DNA from: Treponema sp. UBA3662
Lineage (GTDB): Bacteria; Spirochaetota; Spirochaetia; Treponematales; Treponemataceae
DNA length: 37,483 nucleotides
Direction: 5' to 3'
Assembly (NCBI GenBank): GCA_002373205.1
Contig: DFJV01000005.1
Coordinates: 1 to 37,483 of the forward strand
In this document: positions 13,234 to 21,082 of the stretch, in pieces
Numbering within the stretch: position 1 is the stretch's first letter
Layout of the letters: each line of letters begins with the position of its first letter
The notes under the pieces: model-generated
The model's database searches: none
Seen by the model: only the letters and a program-made list of their open reading frames with translations
Told to the model about the DNA's origin: nothing
Program-made: the position numbers and the translations under genes

Positions 13234-14373
13234 CTATATTCCGTTTGCATAGCCCGGAGTGGGGGAAGCCACAGCCCAAGACTCCTTGCCGTTTTTTAAC
13301 AGGGCATCCTTATCCTGCCTTACCGCTTCCAAAAGTGCCTTTGTGTTCTTGCGGCAAATAGACTTTGTGGTGGCACTCTTAGTCCAGCTGCCGCAAAAAG
13401 CACTTTCCTCCGTAGCAACGCCTGTTCCGTCGCTTTGTTGCCAAACGCCGCTTGCTTCTATAGCCCCCAGCCATTCCTTTGTCCCAGTTTTCCATTCCGT
13501 ACGCTTTCCCGAACTTGATTCCGCCACAAATAAAACCGCATCCAGAATACTTGAGTCCGCTGAATTCTGCACTACAATTGCATCGCTTGCCTTTGTTACG
13601 CTTGACTCGTTTTTTGTCCACAAGTCCAATGCCGTGTTTGAACTGTCGGGCGACTTGCTAAGCGAAAGCTTTCCTTCTTCGTCGTCATTCATACCGCTGT
13701 AGCTTTCGTTCCTGCAAAGGTGAACCGTAACGTATTCCCCGGCCTTAACTTCCACCGGGGGAAATTTGTAAACGCTTGCTTCCTTGGTCTTTGTGCTGTA
13801 GTTTCCCGTGCAGACAAGTTCTAGCCCGCTAAGATTCCCATCCGTAAGAACAAGAAGCTCTGCATATTCCGCCCGCCAGCTGTTCTTTGCAGTCTTGGAA
13901 TTTGCCACGTGCACTTCCGACAGGGCAATTCTTGGAACCCTGCCGTTGTAGCCCCAGAATGGAACCGTAATCGTAAGCGTGTTTCCTGCCCCATCCTGAA
14001 CTATTCCGCTAAAAGTGTATTCCGCGCCAGTCTGCATTGGAACCGGGCTTGTAAAGACAAGGCTTTTTCCTTCATCCTGTGAACTTGCCACAAGGCTCGT
14101 CTCTTCTCCGCTATCTTCCCGCCAAAAAAATGCCTCCTTGCAAGACACGCTCTTGTTAAAGCGCACAAGAAATGAGTCTTCCCCGGTAACAAAAAAATCC
14201 TCCGCCCTTGGGCAAGAAAAATCCCCCTCCAGCATGGAAAGCCCTTCCACCGAAGACTTGCAACCCAGCGGCATAAAGCTTGCCAAAACCGCCAGCGTAA
14301 GAAAAGCCGCCGGTAAAACCGTCCTTAAAAAAAGCGATTTTAGTAAAAATGTTTTTAATTCAAAAGACTTCAT
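13234..14373 (-). CDS. Predicted surface lipoprotein with Ig-like and lamin-tail-like regions
   Basis: 379 residues from the ATG at 14373, chosen because AAAGGAG lies 5 nt upstream. A hydrophobic signal (LRTVLPAAFLTLAVLASFMPLGC) ends at a lipobox Cys. Residues following (FFVTGEDSFLVRFNKSVSCKEAFF ... YTFSGIVQDGAGNTLTITVPFWGYNGRVP) resemble an SbsA-type Ig-like domain. The next part (RIALSEVHVANSKTAKNSWRAEYAELLVLTDGNLSGLELVC) resembles a lamin-tail domain, with further Trp/Ser-rich repeats to a C-terminal PTPGYANGI, also typical of lamin-tail proteins. It is probably exposed on the outer surface or in the periplasm. The specific ligand is unknown. Confidence 0.75.
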   Translation of the reverse strand: MKSFELKTFLLKSLFLRTVLPAAFLTLAVLASFMPLGCKSSVEGLSMLEGDFSCPRAEDFFVTGEDSFLVRFNKSVSCKEAFFWREDSGEETSLVASSQDEGKSLVFTSPVPMQTGAEYTFSGIVQDGAGNTLTITVPFWGYNGRVPRIALSEVHVANSKTAKNSWRAEYAELLVLTDGNLSGLELVCTGNYSTKTKEASVYKFPPVEVKAGEYVTVHLCRNESYSGMNDDEEGKLSLSKSPDSSNTALDLWTKNESSVTKASDAIVVQNSADSSILDAVLFVAESSSGKRTEWKTGTKEWLGAIEASGVWQQSDGTGVATEESAFCGSWTKSATTKSICRKNTKALLEAVRQDKDALLKNGKESWAVASPTPGYANGI

Positions 14374-14507
14374 GTAAACTCCTTTTTTTGCCTTCATATT
14401 TATATTCATCAAAAAAAATTCAAAAACCGACACATTTGCGCAAATTTTTTTATTTTTTTTGAATTTGGACGAAGAATTGTTTGTTCTACCATTCCGCTCT
14501 ATGGCTA

Positions 14508-14606
14508 ATCCGACTGTAAGCTAAATATCGTCACCGGCCATCCGCCCTTCGCTAACGCTCATAGCCTGCGGCTACTTACGGGGCTCCTCGCCGGCGTAGG
14601 TTGCCT
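14508..14606. repeat. GC-rich non-coding patch with palindromes, repeat-like
   Basis: Within the 331-nt divergent gap between the lipoprotein and the G3E GTPase, this GC-rich stretch contains small palindromes (AGCCTGCGGCT; ACCGGC with GCCGGCG). It resembles the other intergenic elements in composition, but I could not align it to families 1-3. Confidence 0.35.
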
Positions 14607-14635
14607 TGTTGGAACCATATATATTCAGTAAAATC

Positions 14636-14664
14636 TTGATTTTAAGTTCAAAAATGAGTATTTT
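14636..14664 (+). promoter_or_regulatory. Predicted promoter of the CobW/G3E gene
   Basis: TTGATT (14636-14641), a 17-nt spacer and TATTTT (14659-14664), about 40 nt before the ATG. No recognisable Zur-type operator was seen. Confidence 0.4.
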
Positions 14665-14704
14665 ATAGAAGAAAATAATTTGCTAGACCAAAGAGGTAGA
14701 TAAA

Positions 14705-15895
14705 ATGGCTAAAAAAACTACACCCATGGCTTTGCTGTGCGGTTATCTTGGCGCGGGAAAGACCACGCTCTTGAATCAGATCCTTACCAACCAGAAGGGC
14801 TACAAGGTTGCCGTTATTGTTAACGACATTGGCGAAGTTAACGTAGATGCAAAACTCATTGCAGACGGAGCAAAGGTTACGGACACTTCAAGCATTGTTC
14901 CGCTTACAAACGGCTGCATTTGTTGCACCCTTAAGACAGACCTTGTTACCAATATAGAAAATCTTATAAAGAGCGGCAAGTACGACTACATTCTTATTGA
15001 GGCAAGCGGTGTTTGCGAACCAATGCCTATTGCCCAGTCCTTGATGCAGGTTTCAAACGGAAACTTGGACAACGTAATTGGCGTTGTTGATGCAAAGCGC
15101 CTTGTAGACGAATTTGCAGGCGGCGACAGTCTTCTTAAAAAGGACATGGACGAAGAAAACATTGAGTCCCTCCTTGTCCAGCAGATTGAATTCTGCTCAA
15201 CCCTTGTAATCAACAAGAAGGACTTGGTTACAGAAGATGAATTCAAAAAGGTGCGCGCCGTTATTAATGCCATTCATCCCGGTGTAAAGGTTATAGAAAC
15301 AGACCACGGCAAGGCGGACATTGCAGACATGCTTGCAACTGGAAGCTTTGACTTTGAAACCGTCTACGCAAGTGCAGGCTGGTGCCAGAAGCTTGAGGAA
15401 GAAGAAGACGATGACGACGACGACCATGACGAGCATGACCACGACCATGATGAACATGAACACGAGCACGATGAACACGGCCACCACCACCACGAGCACA
15501 AGCACGACGGAGATTCTGGTGCAGACGAAGACGAATACGGCATTGCAACCTTTGTCTACTACCGCCGTAAGCCCTTCAACCGCCAGAAGCTTGACAGCTT
15601 TGCAGACAAATGGCCACGCAACATCATCCGCTGCAAGGGGCTTATGTGGTTTGACGACGAACCGGACATGGCATGGGTGTTCGAGACAAGCGGCCGCCAG
15701 ATTCAGGCAGGCTATTCAGGCCAGTGGATTGCCGCATGTCCGCCAGCAGAACAGAAGAAAATCCTTGCAGAAAATCCCCGCATCAAAGACGAGTGGGACG
15801 AAAATGTTGGCGACCGCATGATTAAGCTTTGCGTAATCGGCCAGAACATGGACAAAAAAGCAATTACAGAAGCTTTGGACGGCTGCCTGGCATAG
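14705..15895 (+). CDS. CobW/COG0523 G3E GTPase, putative metallochaperone
   Basis: 396 residues. Walker A GYLGAGKTT is at 13-21 and the metal-binding GCICC at 70-74 (CxCC), as in zinc metallochaperones of the ZNG1/YeiR/CobW type. NKKD at 170-173 gives guanine specificity, and a CobW C-terminal domain starts near 280 (IATFVYYRRKPFNRQKLDSF). Between the two domains, residues 231-278 are almost entirely Asp, Glu and His, a strong metal-binding linker. It is expected to use GTP hydrolysis to pass a metal, probably zinc, to a client protein; client and metal cannot be read from the sequence. SD GAGGT lies 8 nt before the ATG. No metal transporter is adjacent. Confidence 0.9.
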   Translation: MAKKTTPMALLCGYLGAGKTTLLNQILTNQKGYKVAVIVNDIGEVNVDAKLIADGAKVTDTSSIVPLTNGCICCTLKTDLVTNIENLIKSGKYDYILIEASGVCEPMPIAQSLMQVSNGNLDNVIGVVDAKRLVDEFAGGDSLLKKDMDEENIESLLVQQIEFCSTLVINKKDLVTEDEFKKVRAVINAIHPGVKVIETDHGKADIADMLATGSFDFETVYASAGWCQKLEEEEDDDDDDHDEHDHDHDEHEHEHDEHGHHHHEHKHDGDSGADEDEYGIATFVYYRRKPFNRQKLDSFADKWPRNIIRCKGLMWFDDEPDMAWVFETSGRQIQAGYSGQWIAACPPAEQKKILAENPRIKDEWDENVGDRMIKLCVIGQNMDKKAITEALDGCLA

Positions 15896-15990
15896 TCACT
15901 AAGGACTCTGCGCCATGTTTGCAACCGGCTTGCATTTTCTTTGGCGCAGAAGTCCCCGGTGTTTTTTTTAACTGTCATTTTTTTACTGTC

Positions 15991-16046
15991 ATTCCGAACG
16001 CTACGCCACGACCATACGCACTTACTTTGGTCGTGTGTTTCGGAAT
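15991..16046. repeat. GTCATTCCGA-type palindromic repeat
   Basis: Two nested perfect 8-bp stems: ATTCCGAA (15991-15998) with TTCGGAAT (16039-16046), and CACGACCA (16007-16014) with TGGTCGTG (16028-16035). It is flanked by GTC on the left and CT on the right. Similar palindromes with the same edges are widespread in bacterial genomes. It fills the middle of the 221-nt gap. Confidence 0.65.
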
Positions 16047-16116
16047 CTATGAATCTATATGCCTAAATATATGGCCTTTGAAATTGCCTAAGACGCAAAC
16101 AGGAGAGGTGTTTAAT

Positions 16117-16626
16117 ATGGAATACAAAATCAAGGTAAATGTAAGCGAAGACGACTATAAGAAATTCTGCTATGACCATAGTTTTCATAAGACAGGATCG
16201 GTAGTGCTTTTAATTCTTATTGTTTTGCTAATTGCCTTCATAACTTTTAGTTCCTTTCTGGCTTTTAGACGGACGGGAAAAATATCTGAATTTTTCGTTT
16301 TAATAATAATCCTTCTCCTTTACGCATTCACCTTTTTTGTTCACTGGCCAAGAAGAATTTCCAAGTTTTACAAATCCGACAGGTCAATACAGAATGAGCA
16401 TGAATTAACCCTTGCGGAAAGCAGCATTACAGATGCTTCTGTGCGCGGTTCATATACTTGTACAACGGAAGACTTTATAAAAGTGTTTTTTGGAAAGAGC
16501 GTAATCGCAATTTACTTTGCCCTCAACAAGGCAATATTGATTCCCCGCCACTGCTTTTCTTCAAAAGAAGAAGAGGCGCAGGTTGAAAGCTTCATAAAAG
16601 AACATTACGTTAAGGCAAAGAAATAG
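16117..16626 (+). CDS. YcxB-like membrane protein
   Basis: 169 residues from the ATG at 16117, which has AGGAGAGG about 7 nt upstream; the longer open frame upstream covers a repeat and is not used. The layout fits YcxB-like proteins: a short N-terminal cytoplasmic strand region (MEYKIKVNVSEDDYKKFCYDH), two adjacent hydrophobic helices (about 28-50 and 58-77), then a basic segment and a beta-rich cytoplasmic C-terminal domain ending in an amphipathic helix (SSKEEEAQVESFIKEHY). The function is unknown in the family. Confidence 0.7.
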   Translation: MEYKIKVNVSEDDYKKFCYDHSFHKTGSVVLLILIVLLIAFITFSSFLAFRRTGKISEFFVLIIILLLYAFTFFVHWPRRISKFYKSDRSIQNEHELTLAESSITDASVRGSYTCTTEDFIKVFFGKSVIAIYFALNKAILIPRHCFSSKEEEAQVESFIKEHYVKAKK

Positions 16627-16716
16627 CTAAAAGCCCATCACCACTGTTTGCTCACTTCATACCTATACGCGGTAGTAAAAAGCCCTCCTGCAGTATAGCC
16701 GATTCTGGATAATTTT

Positions 16717-16815
16717 AAATTGCCTTGACTTTAGGACAAAACTGCTTTAAAATTGCCCTGTCTTTGAGGTAGAAAATGAGTGAAAATGCCCTGACTTTAG
16801 GATTTAACCGGAAAA
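16717..16815 (+). repeat. Three tandem copies of a 33-bp unit at the ATPase gene start
   Basis: The motif AAATTGCC(T/C)TGACTTTAGGA recurs with its TGCC at 16721, 16754 and 16787, an exact 33-bp period. The middle copy differs as CTGTCTTTGAGG and supplies the gene's SD; the third copy lies inside the coding region. The first TTGACT doubles as a -35 box. Confidence 0.7.
16725..16753 (+). promoter_or_regulatory. Predicted promoter of the AAA/DUF4143 gene
   Basis: TTGACT (16725-16730), a 17-nt spacer and TAAAAT (16748-16753), embedded in the 33-bp repeats about 22 nt before the ATG at 16776. Confidence 0.55.
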
Positions 16816-18128
16816 TTGACGCTGAGCTAAAAAAATGGAAGGCCTCTGCCAACAGAAAACCCCTTGTCCTGAGGGGAGCGCGTCAGGTGGGGAAAACGAC
16901 CGCCGTAAAAAGATTTGCCGCAAACTTTGAGACTTTCATCTATTTGAATATGGACGTGGCCGGTGATAAAAGTCTTTTTGAAAATGACTTGGGAATAAAG
17001 GAACTTTTCCAGATGATTTGCTTCGAGAAAAACATCTCGCCAAAGGGGGAGACGCTTCTTTTCATCGATGAGATCCAAAACTGCCCCAATGCGGTTGCCT
17101 TGATGCGTTATTTTTTTGAGGAAATGCCGGAGCTTTTTGTAATCAGCGCGGGTTCGCTCTTGGAAATAATGATGGACATGCACAAAATCAGTTTTCCAGT
17201 TGGGCGTGTTGAATACCGCTACATGTTTCCCCTCTGCTTTGAGGAATTTCTTGATGCCATGGGAGAAAATCAGGCACTTGAATATTACCGCCAGACTCCG
17301 CCTCCTGCCTTTGCCCACAAAAAGCTTTCGGAACTTTTCCGCCTTTACACTTTTGTAGGTGGAATGCCAGAAGCACTTTCCCGCTACAAGACGACAGGTG
17401 ATTTTTTAGAAGTTGCCGCGGTTTACGAGAACCTCTTTTTATCTTTCAAGGATGACGTGACTAAATATGCCAAGAACACGGGCGAGACCAACATCATCCG
17501 CCATGTAATTGAAACCTCTCCTGCGGAAACAGGCAAAAGGATTACATTTGAAAAATTCGGAAACTCCGGCTACAAGTCGAAGGAAATAGGAAATGCCCTG
17601 CGGACACTTGAACGAGCGATGATTTTGTACCTGCGATATCCCGTAACAGATTATTCGCTTCCCTTCATACCGGATTTGAAATTGAAGCCCCGGCTCCAGT
17701 TTTTGGACTCAGGCCTTTTGAATCACGCCCTTGGAATTACGGGATTTTATTTTAAGGAAGATTCTTTGAGCAGCATATACAAGGGAATACTTGCCGAGCA
17801 GATTGTGGCTCAGGAACTTCTTTCGCAGACCTGCATGAGACTTGAAAAGCCCTTGTTCTGGGTAAGGGAGAAAAAACAGTCGAACGCGGAGCTTGATTTT
17901 CTTATCGTAAAAAATACAGATCTTGTGCCGCTTGAAGTGAAAAGCGGAAAGACCGGAACCTTGCGCTCCCTCCATTCTTATATAGAAAACTCCGGCGCTA
18001 ATCTTGCAGTGAGACTTTATGACGGTGAATATTCGGTGGAACATGCCTCAACTCCCATGCAGAAAAAGCCCTACACGCTTTTGAATCTGCCACTCTACCT
18101 TGCCGGAAGAGTCCTGGACTTCTTATAG
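16776..18128 (+). CDS. AAA_14/DUF4143 family ATPase
   Basis: 450 residues. The N-terminal P-loop domain has LRGARQVGKTT (32-42) as Walker A, LLFIDEIQNCPNA (around 93-105) as Walker B, and SAGSLLE as sensor. A DUF4143 region follows (FVGGMPEALSRY; LKPRLQFLDSGLLNHALG; GILAEQIVAQELLSQ). A C-terminal PD-(D/E)XK-like segment reads ELDFLIVKNTDLVPLEVKSGKTGT, with the Asp, Glu and Lys spaced as in that nuclease fold. These ATPases are abundant and often strain-variable; their role is not established. SD GAGGT lies 5 nt before the ATG. The gene is monocistronic, followed by a repeat. Confidence 0.9.
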   Translation: MSENALTLGFNRKIDAELKKWKASANRKPLVLRGARQVGKTTAVKRFAANFETFIYLNMDVAGDKSLFENDLGIKELFQMICFEKNISPKGETLLFIDEIQNCPNAVALMRYFFEEMPELFVISAGSLLEIMMDMHKISFPVGRVEYRYMFPLCFEEFLDAMGENQALEYYRQTPPPAFAHKKLSELFRLYTFVGGMPEALSRYKTTGDFLEVAAVYENLFLSFKDDVTKYAKNTGETNIIRHVIETSPAETGKRITFEKFGNSGYKSKEIGNALRTLERAMILYLRYPVTDYSLPFIPDLKLKPRLQFLDSGLLNHALGITGFYFKEDSLSSIYKGILAEQIVAQELLSQTCMRLEKPLFWVREKKQSNAELDFLIVKNTDLVPLEVKSGKTGTLRSLHSYIENSGANLAVRLYDGEYSVEHASTPMQKKPYTLLNLPLYLAGRVLDFL

Positions 18129-18140
18129 GGACATAGCAGC

Positions 18141-18248
18141 CCCAGACGCGGCAGGGATTGGAGGGGCGGCAGGGTTGCTTGCAACCCGTTGCCGTTGCGC
18201 CAGCAATGGAGCGGGCAGGGCCCCGCGGAACCCCGCAAAGCCCCTTCA
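18141..18248 (+). repeat. Dispersed repeat family 1, copy d
   Basis: Starts CAGGGATTGGAGGGGCGGC, has a GGGTTGC/GCAACCC hairpin, and ends GCGGAACCCCGCAAAGCCCC. It lies between the convergent ATPase and GH16 genes. Confidence 0.75.
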
Positions 18249-18320
18249 AAAATAGGTAAGTGTTCTTTTTGAGGCGCATTTGTTCTGCATAAAAAAGTGC
18301 CGCAAAAAAATAAAAAAAAA

Positions 18321-19130
18321 TTACTGGTACCACCTTACGTAGTCCACTTCCATCTGGCAGGAATCCAGCTCTTTGGGTATGCTTCCCCCAAGGCTTCCAC
18401 CCATTGCCAGGTTGATGATTATGTAGAAGTCTTTGTCAAAGGGCCAGCTGTTTTCGCTCTTTTGCTCATCGCGGGGATTTTTGTATTCGCTGTAGGGCTT
18501 CCCGTCGCAGTACCAGGTGATTGCATCTTCCGTCCAGAGCACTCCGTATGTATGCCATTTTTTTTCAATGTTTTCTACTATTATATACTCGCTTTTTACA
18601 GGGCTTCCACCGTAACCTGCCTTGCAGTGGGCAGTGCCGTAGGTTTTGTCTTGCCAAGTGCTTGCGGCGTGTTCCATAACGTCTATCTCTCCAGAGCGTG
18701 GCCATTGGCCGTATTCTGCCTTGTCGCTCATCATCCAGAGGGCGGGCCAGGTGCCTTTGCGGTCTGGAACCTTTGCCCTAAATTCTATGTAGCCGTAGGT
18801 AAAGGCCTTTTTCCAGCGGGAGATTAGCCTTGCGCTAGTCCACTTGCCTTTTGCATCTTTTTGCGCAACAATTTTTAGGCTGCCCTTGCTTACGTAGGAG
18901 TTTGCCCTTTCCTTGGTGTAGTTCTGCACTTCCGAATTTCCCCAGCCGTGAGCGCCTTCGTTCCAGTCCCAGTTTTCCTCGTCGGGACAGTCGCTTTCCC
19001 CGTCGAATTCATCGCTCCAGACAAGCTTCATGTCTTTTACAAAGTCCGGTGATTTTACCCCCTGCCCGCAAGAAAAAAACAAAGCCTGCATTAAGACCGC
19101 CGTCAAAACCCAAAAATTAGCCCTTACCAT
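18321..19130 (-). CDS. Glycoside hydrolase family 16 lipoprotein (beta-glucanase/laminarinase type)
   Basis: 269 residues. A short lipoprotein signal (MVRANFWVLTAVLMQALFFSC) places Cys21 at the membrane. The catalytic domain starts at KLVWSDEFDG. It contains the GH16 signature GEIDVMEH (147-154) with nucleophile E148, D150 and acid/base E153, preceded by RKGTWPALWMM and followed by WHTYGVLWTEDAITWYCDG. It ends with NLAMGGSLGGS and the terminal MEVDYVRWYQ strand. It cleaves beta-1,3 or mixed beta-1,3/1,4 glucans, consistent with a polysaccharide-degrading gut lifestyle. GGAG lies 5 nt before the ATG. Outer-membrane or periplasmic location cannot be separated by sequence alone. Confidence 0.92.
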   Translation of the reverse strand: MVRANFWVLTAVLMQALFFSCGQGVKSPDFVKDMKLVWSDEFDGESDCPDEENWDWNEGAHGWGNSEVQNYTKERANSYVSKGSLKIVAQKDAKGKWTSARLISRWKKAFTYGYIEFRAKVPDRKGTWPALWMMSDKAEYGQWPRSGEIDVMEHAASTWQDKTYGTAHCKAGYGGSPVKSEYIIVENIEKKWHTYGVLWTEDAITWYCDGKPYSEYKNPRDEQKSENSWPFDKDFYIIINLAMGGSLGGSIPKELDSCQMEVDYVRWYQ

Positions 19131-19199
19131 AAAATCTCCATGGAAAAAATAATCTCTCCCATTATATCACGCTTTTTTTATAAATGCTTTTTTTCTTGG

Positions 19200-19417
19200 A
19201 GCGTATTTTTAAGCAGATTATCGGGTCGTGGTTCGACTACGCTCACCAACCGACAGATAATGACCCCGTTTGTGCCAAGAATTGGGGTTCTTAGGCATAT
19301 CGCGAAACGTTGAGCGATATGGCCCCTAAGCCGTGCCCAAGATGAGACGGTAGCAAGTGCGTACCGTCGAAGGTGGTTTGGAACTCGCAACGAAGTTTCA
19401 AGCGGTGGAGGAAACAT
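19200..19417 (-). repeat. Upstream hairpin-rich part of repeat family 2, copy b
   Basis: A non-coding block with successive hairpins: CTTAGG/ATATCGC paired with GCGATAT/CCTAAG around 19288-19334, and GACGGTA with TACCGTC around 19350-19372. It also holds GTGGTTCGACTACGCTCACC, which resembles the GTTCGAC...CTCACC repeats seen in many bacteria. It continues into the family 2 core. Confidence 0.5.
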
Positions 19418-19484
19418 CGGGCTTCGGACTCTGAGAGGTTTCCTCCCCTCCGAGTTATGGGTGCAAGGGTCCACCCTTGAAAAT
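19418..19484 (-). repeat. Dispersed repeat family 2, copy b
   Basis: Matches 13147-13214: CGGGCTTCGGACTCTGAG, GGTTTCCTCCCCTCC, and a CAAGGG-TCCA-CCCTTG hairpin followed by AAAA. It fills the divergent gap between the GH16 gene and the membrane protein. Confidence 0.65.
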
Positions 19485-19508
19485 TGATTTTTGTTAGCAA
19501 ACTTTCTC

Positions 19509-19537
19509 TTGCAACTTTTGCAAAAACCCTCTATATT
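19509..19537 (+). promoter_or_regulatory. Predicted promoter of the membrane protein/flavodoxin pair
   Basis: TTGCAA (19509-19514), a 17-nt spacer and TATATT (19532-19537), 24 nt before the ATG at 19562. Confidence 0.5.
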
Positions 19538-19561
19538 TGGAAAAAAAATCGAGGAGAGTTT

Positions 19562-20194
19562 ATGACCCAGACCATTATGCAAATAATAGAAAAATATCCG
19601 GCCATAGGTTATGTCCTTAACGGTTTAATATTTTTGCTTCTTCCGGCAATCTTGGTTGTGGGGTTGGTAAAAAGCATAAGGCGCAAAAGCAAAAAGGGGA
19701 TAATTGTTTTTTCCTTACTTAATTTATGCTTCATACTTTTTGTCTTGTATTTGATATATTCCATTTACTTAACGTTCTGTGCTATAAAAATGTTCAACCA
19801 GGAAAGCAGGCTTGAGTCTGAGCGCATCCACAATTATAAAGTTCAGGAAATTGAAAGTAGTGAAGTTGCAGAGGATTTGGAAAAAGGCAACTTTCCAATA
19901 GTAAAGATAAATGAAGGGCTTGTAATAGGCGGTGAATACGACAAGGCATTCAAGTTTTACAACAAGCAGGATTATAAAATAGCAGCCTTTGTCTTTTATA
20001 TTGACGGTTTTGAAGTTTATGTAGAATCTGATTTTCTTCCGGGGCATTTTTACGAAATCAATTTTGAAAATATTCAAAAAAGTTATACAATAAAAGATGT
20101 GGGCGTCTTTTACAGAAAGGGCGAAGGTGAAAAATCAGAAGTCTGGACAGACCAAATGGAGGACGGAATAAATTGTTTGTTGATAAAAAAATGA
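19562..20194 (+). CDS. Hypothetical membrane protein with soluble C-terminal domain
   Basis: 210 residues from the ATG at 19562 (GAGGAG 5 nt upstream). Two helices are predicted at about 17-38 and 47-70, joined by a basic loop (KSIRRKSKKG), so the loop is probably cytoplasmic. The remaining 135 residues are soluble, with beta-rich text (FPIVKINEGLVIGGEYDKAFKFYNKQDYKIAAFVFYIDGFEVYV). It is not recognised as a known family. The stop overlaps the next gene's ATG (ATGA), so it is translationally coupled to the flavodoxin-like reductase. Confidence 0.65.
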   Translation: MTQTIMQIIEKYPAIGYVLNGLIFLLLPAILVVGLVKSIRRKSKKGIIVFSLLNLCFILFVLYLIYSIYLTFCAIKMFNQESRLESERIHNYKVQEIESSEVAEDLEKGNFPIVKINEGLVIGGEYDKAFKFYNKQDYKIAAFVFYIDGFEVYVESDFLPGHFYEINFENIQKSYTIKDVGVFYRKGEGEKSEVWTDQMEDGINCLLIKK

Positions 20195-20733
20195 ATGCGC
20201 TTGTAATTAACTGTAGCCCTGTAAAAAATGGGGCAACGGCAGAAATGGTGAACCTTGTTGCCGAATGCATACAGGAAAAGTATTCCATAAAGAAAGTCTG
20301 CATTGGAGACTTCAAGGTTGAATTTTGCAAGGGTTGCAGAAGCTGCCACAAAACTGCCAAATGTTCAAACTTTGATGACGATTTTAACAATCTTGTCCAA
20401 GAATTTGAAAAGGCGGATGTTATAGTTTCTTGCGCACCTTCTTACTGGGCAGATGTTCCCGGACAGTACAAGGCTTTTATAGACCGCTGGACTCCCTGGT
20501 GCAACACCCATGAACCTCATGCGAAGTTAAGCGCCGGCAAAAAAGGCTATTCTATGGTCTTGCGCACAGGCCCCGGCATGCAGGAGTGTGAGCGTCTAAT
20601 CCAAACTATAGAGCATTTCTACGGCCACTTGGAAATTGAGTCTACAAACCGCATTGGCTTTACGTCTGTAGAAAACAAAAACGACCTTTTGGCGCACAAA
20701 AGCGAAATTGAAGCCTTCTGCGCAAGAATTTAA
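20191..20733 (+). CDS. Flavodoxin-like NAD(P)H-dependent FMN reductase
   Basis: 180 residues from the ATG at 20191. A TTG at 20173 with GGAGG 10 nt upstream would add six residues, but MNALVINCSPVKNGAT is the normal start of this fold. The FMN phosphate loop is SPVKNGAT. C-x2-C-x2-C (KGCRSCHKTAKC, about 48-60) follows, like iron-sulfur flavoproteins of the same superfamily. Then come VSCAPSYWADVPGQYKAFIDRW (about 77-98), the conserved 'PxYW..PGxxKxFIDR' segment, and LRTGPGMQ near the flavin. It probably reduces a small substrate or an Fe-S partner using NAD(P)H. It overlaps the preceding gene by 4 nt. Confidence 0.8.
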   Translation: MNALVINCSPVKNGATAEMVNLVAECIQEKYSIKKVCIGDFKVEFCKGCRSCHKTAKCSNFDDDFNNLVQEFEKADVIVSCAPSYWADVPGQYKAFIDRWTPWCNTHEPHAKLSAGKKGYSMVLRTGPGMQECERLIQTIEHFYGHLEIESTNRIGFTSVENKNDLLAHKSEIEAFCARI

Positions 20734-20760
20734 ATCTTAGCAGCGTACTCGATTGCAGCC

Positions 20761-20844
20761 TACGCCCGATTGGAGGGGCGGCGTAGCCGGCCACCGCAAC
20801 GAAGTGAGGAGGCTGGAGCGAAAGCGGAACCCTGGAAAGCGGGG
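20761..20844 (+). repeat. Dispersed repeat family 1, copy e
   Basis: Starts CGATTGGAGGGGCGGCGTAG and ends GCGGAACCCTGGAAAGCGGGG. It directly abuts the family 3 element that follows. Confidence 0.75.
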
Positions 20845-20950
20845 AAAAATTGCCTCCATGCAATTTTTACCCACAAGTTTTCCTTCGGAAAACTTGCCCC
20901 ATCTTTCCGCAAACAGATGACGCGCCCTCCATGGCGCTTCTTGTTTGCGA
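20845..20950 (+). repeat. Dispersed repeat family 3, copy A
   Basis: Three hairpins in order: a 9-bp stem (20845-20853 with 20860-20868), a 10-bp stem with a 3-nt loop (20874-20883 with 20887-20896) and GCGCC/GGCGC. The last lies in ACGCGCCCTCCATGGCGCT, which is shared in inverted orientation with 33830-33855. It sits between the flavodoxin gene and the TetR operon. Confidence 0.65.
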
Positions 20951-21045
20951 TGAGTAAAAATTGCATGGAGTTTGACCGGTCACGGAGTGCCGGGCACAGT
21001 TAAAATTGGCCTGCCGTCCAAATTTCAAAAATAATCTGAATTCTA

Positions 21046-21074
21046 TTGACTTTACTTGCCGGAATGTATATATT
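21046..21074 (+). promoter_or_regulatory. Predicted promoter of the TetR/RND operon
   Basis: TTGACT (21046-21051), a 17-nt spacer and TATATT (21069-21074), giving a +1 near 21081, immediately before the palindromic operator. Confidence 0.65.
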
Positions 21075-21082
21075 TACACTTA

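Noticed and set aside
12996..13250. Minus-strand 84-codon ORF across repeat family 2
   Set aside because: It covers the repeat and overlaps the DTW gene end; a similar peptide appears at the other repeat copy, so it is repeat-derived.
15321..15821. Thr/Met-rich 166-codon ORF inside the CobW gene
   Set aside because: A frame-shifted reading of the Asp/His-rich linker; the CobW frame has all family motifs.
15829..16116. N-terminal extension of the YcxB-like protein
   Set aside because: It would translate the end of the CobW gene and the palindrome at 15991-16046; the ATG at 16117 has a strong SD.
18297..18827. 176-codon plus-strand ORF opposite the GH16 gene
   Set aside because: It is the antisense shadow of a clear GH16 domain and has no recognisable protein features.
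19200..19290. Possible tRNA-like T-arm (GTGGTTCGACTACGCTCAC)
   Set aside because: No acceptor stem or anticodon arm can be formed; it matches a known kind of intergenic repeat.
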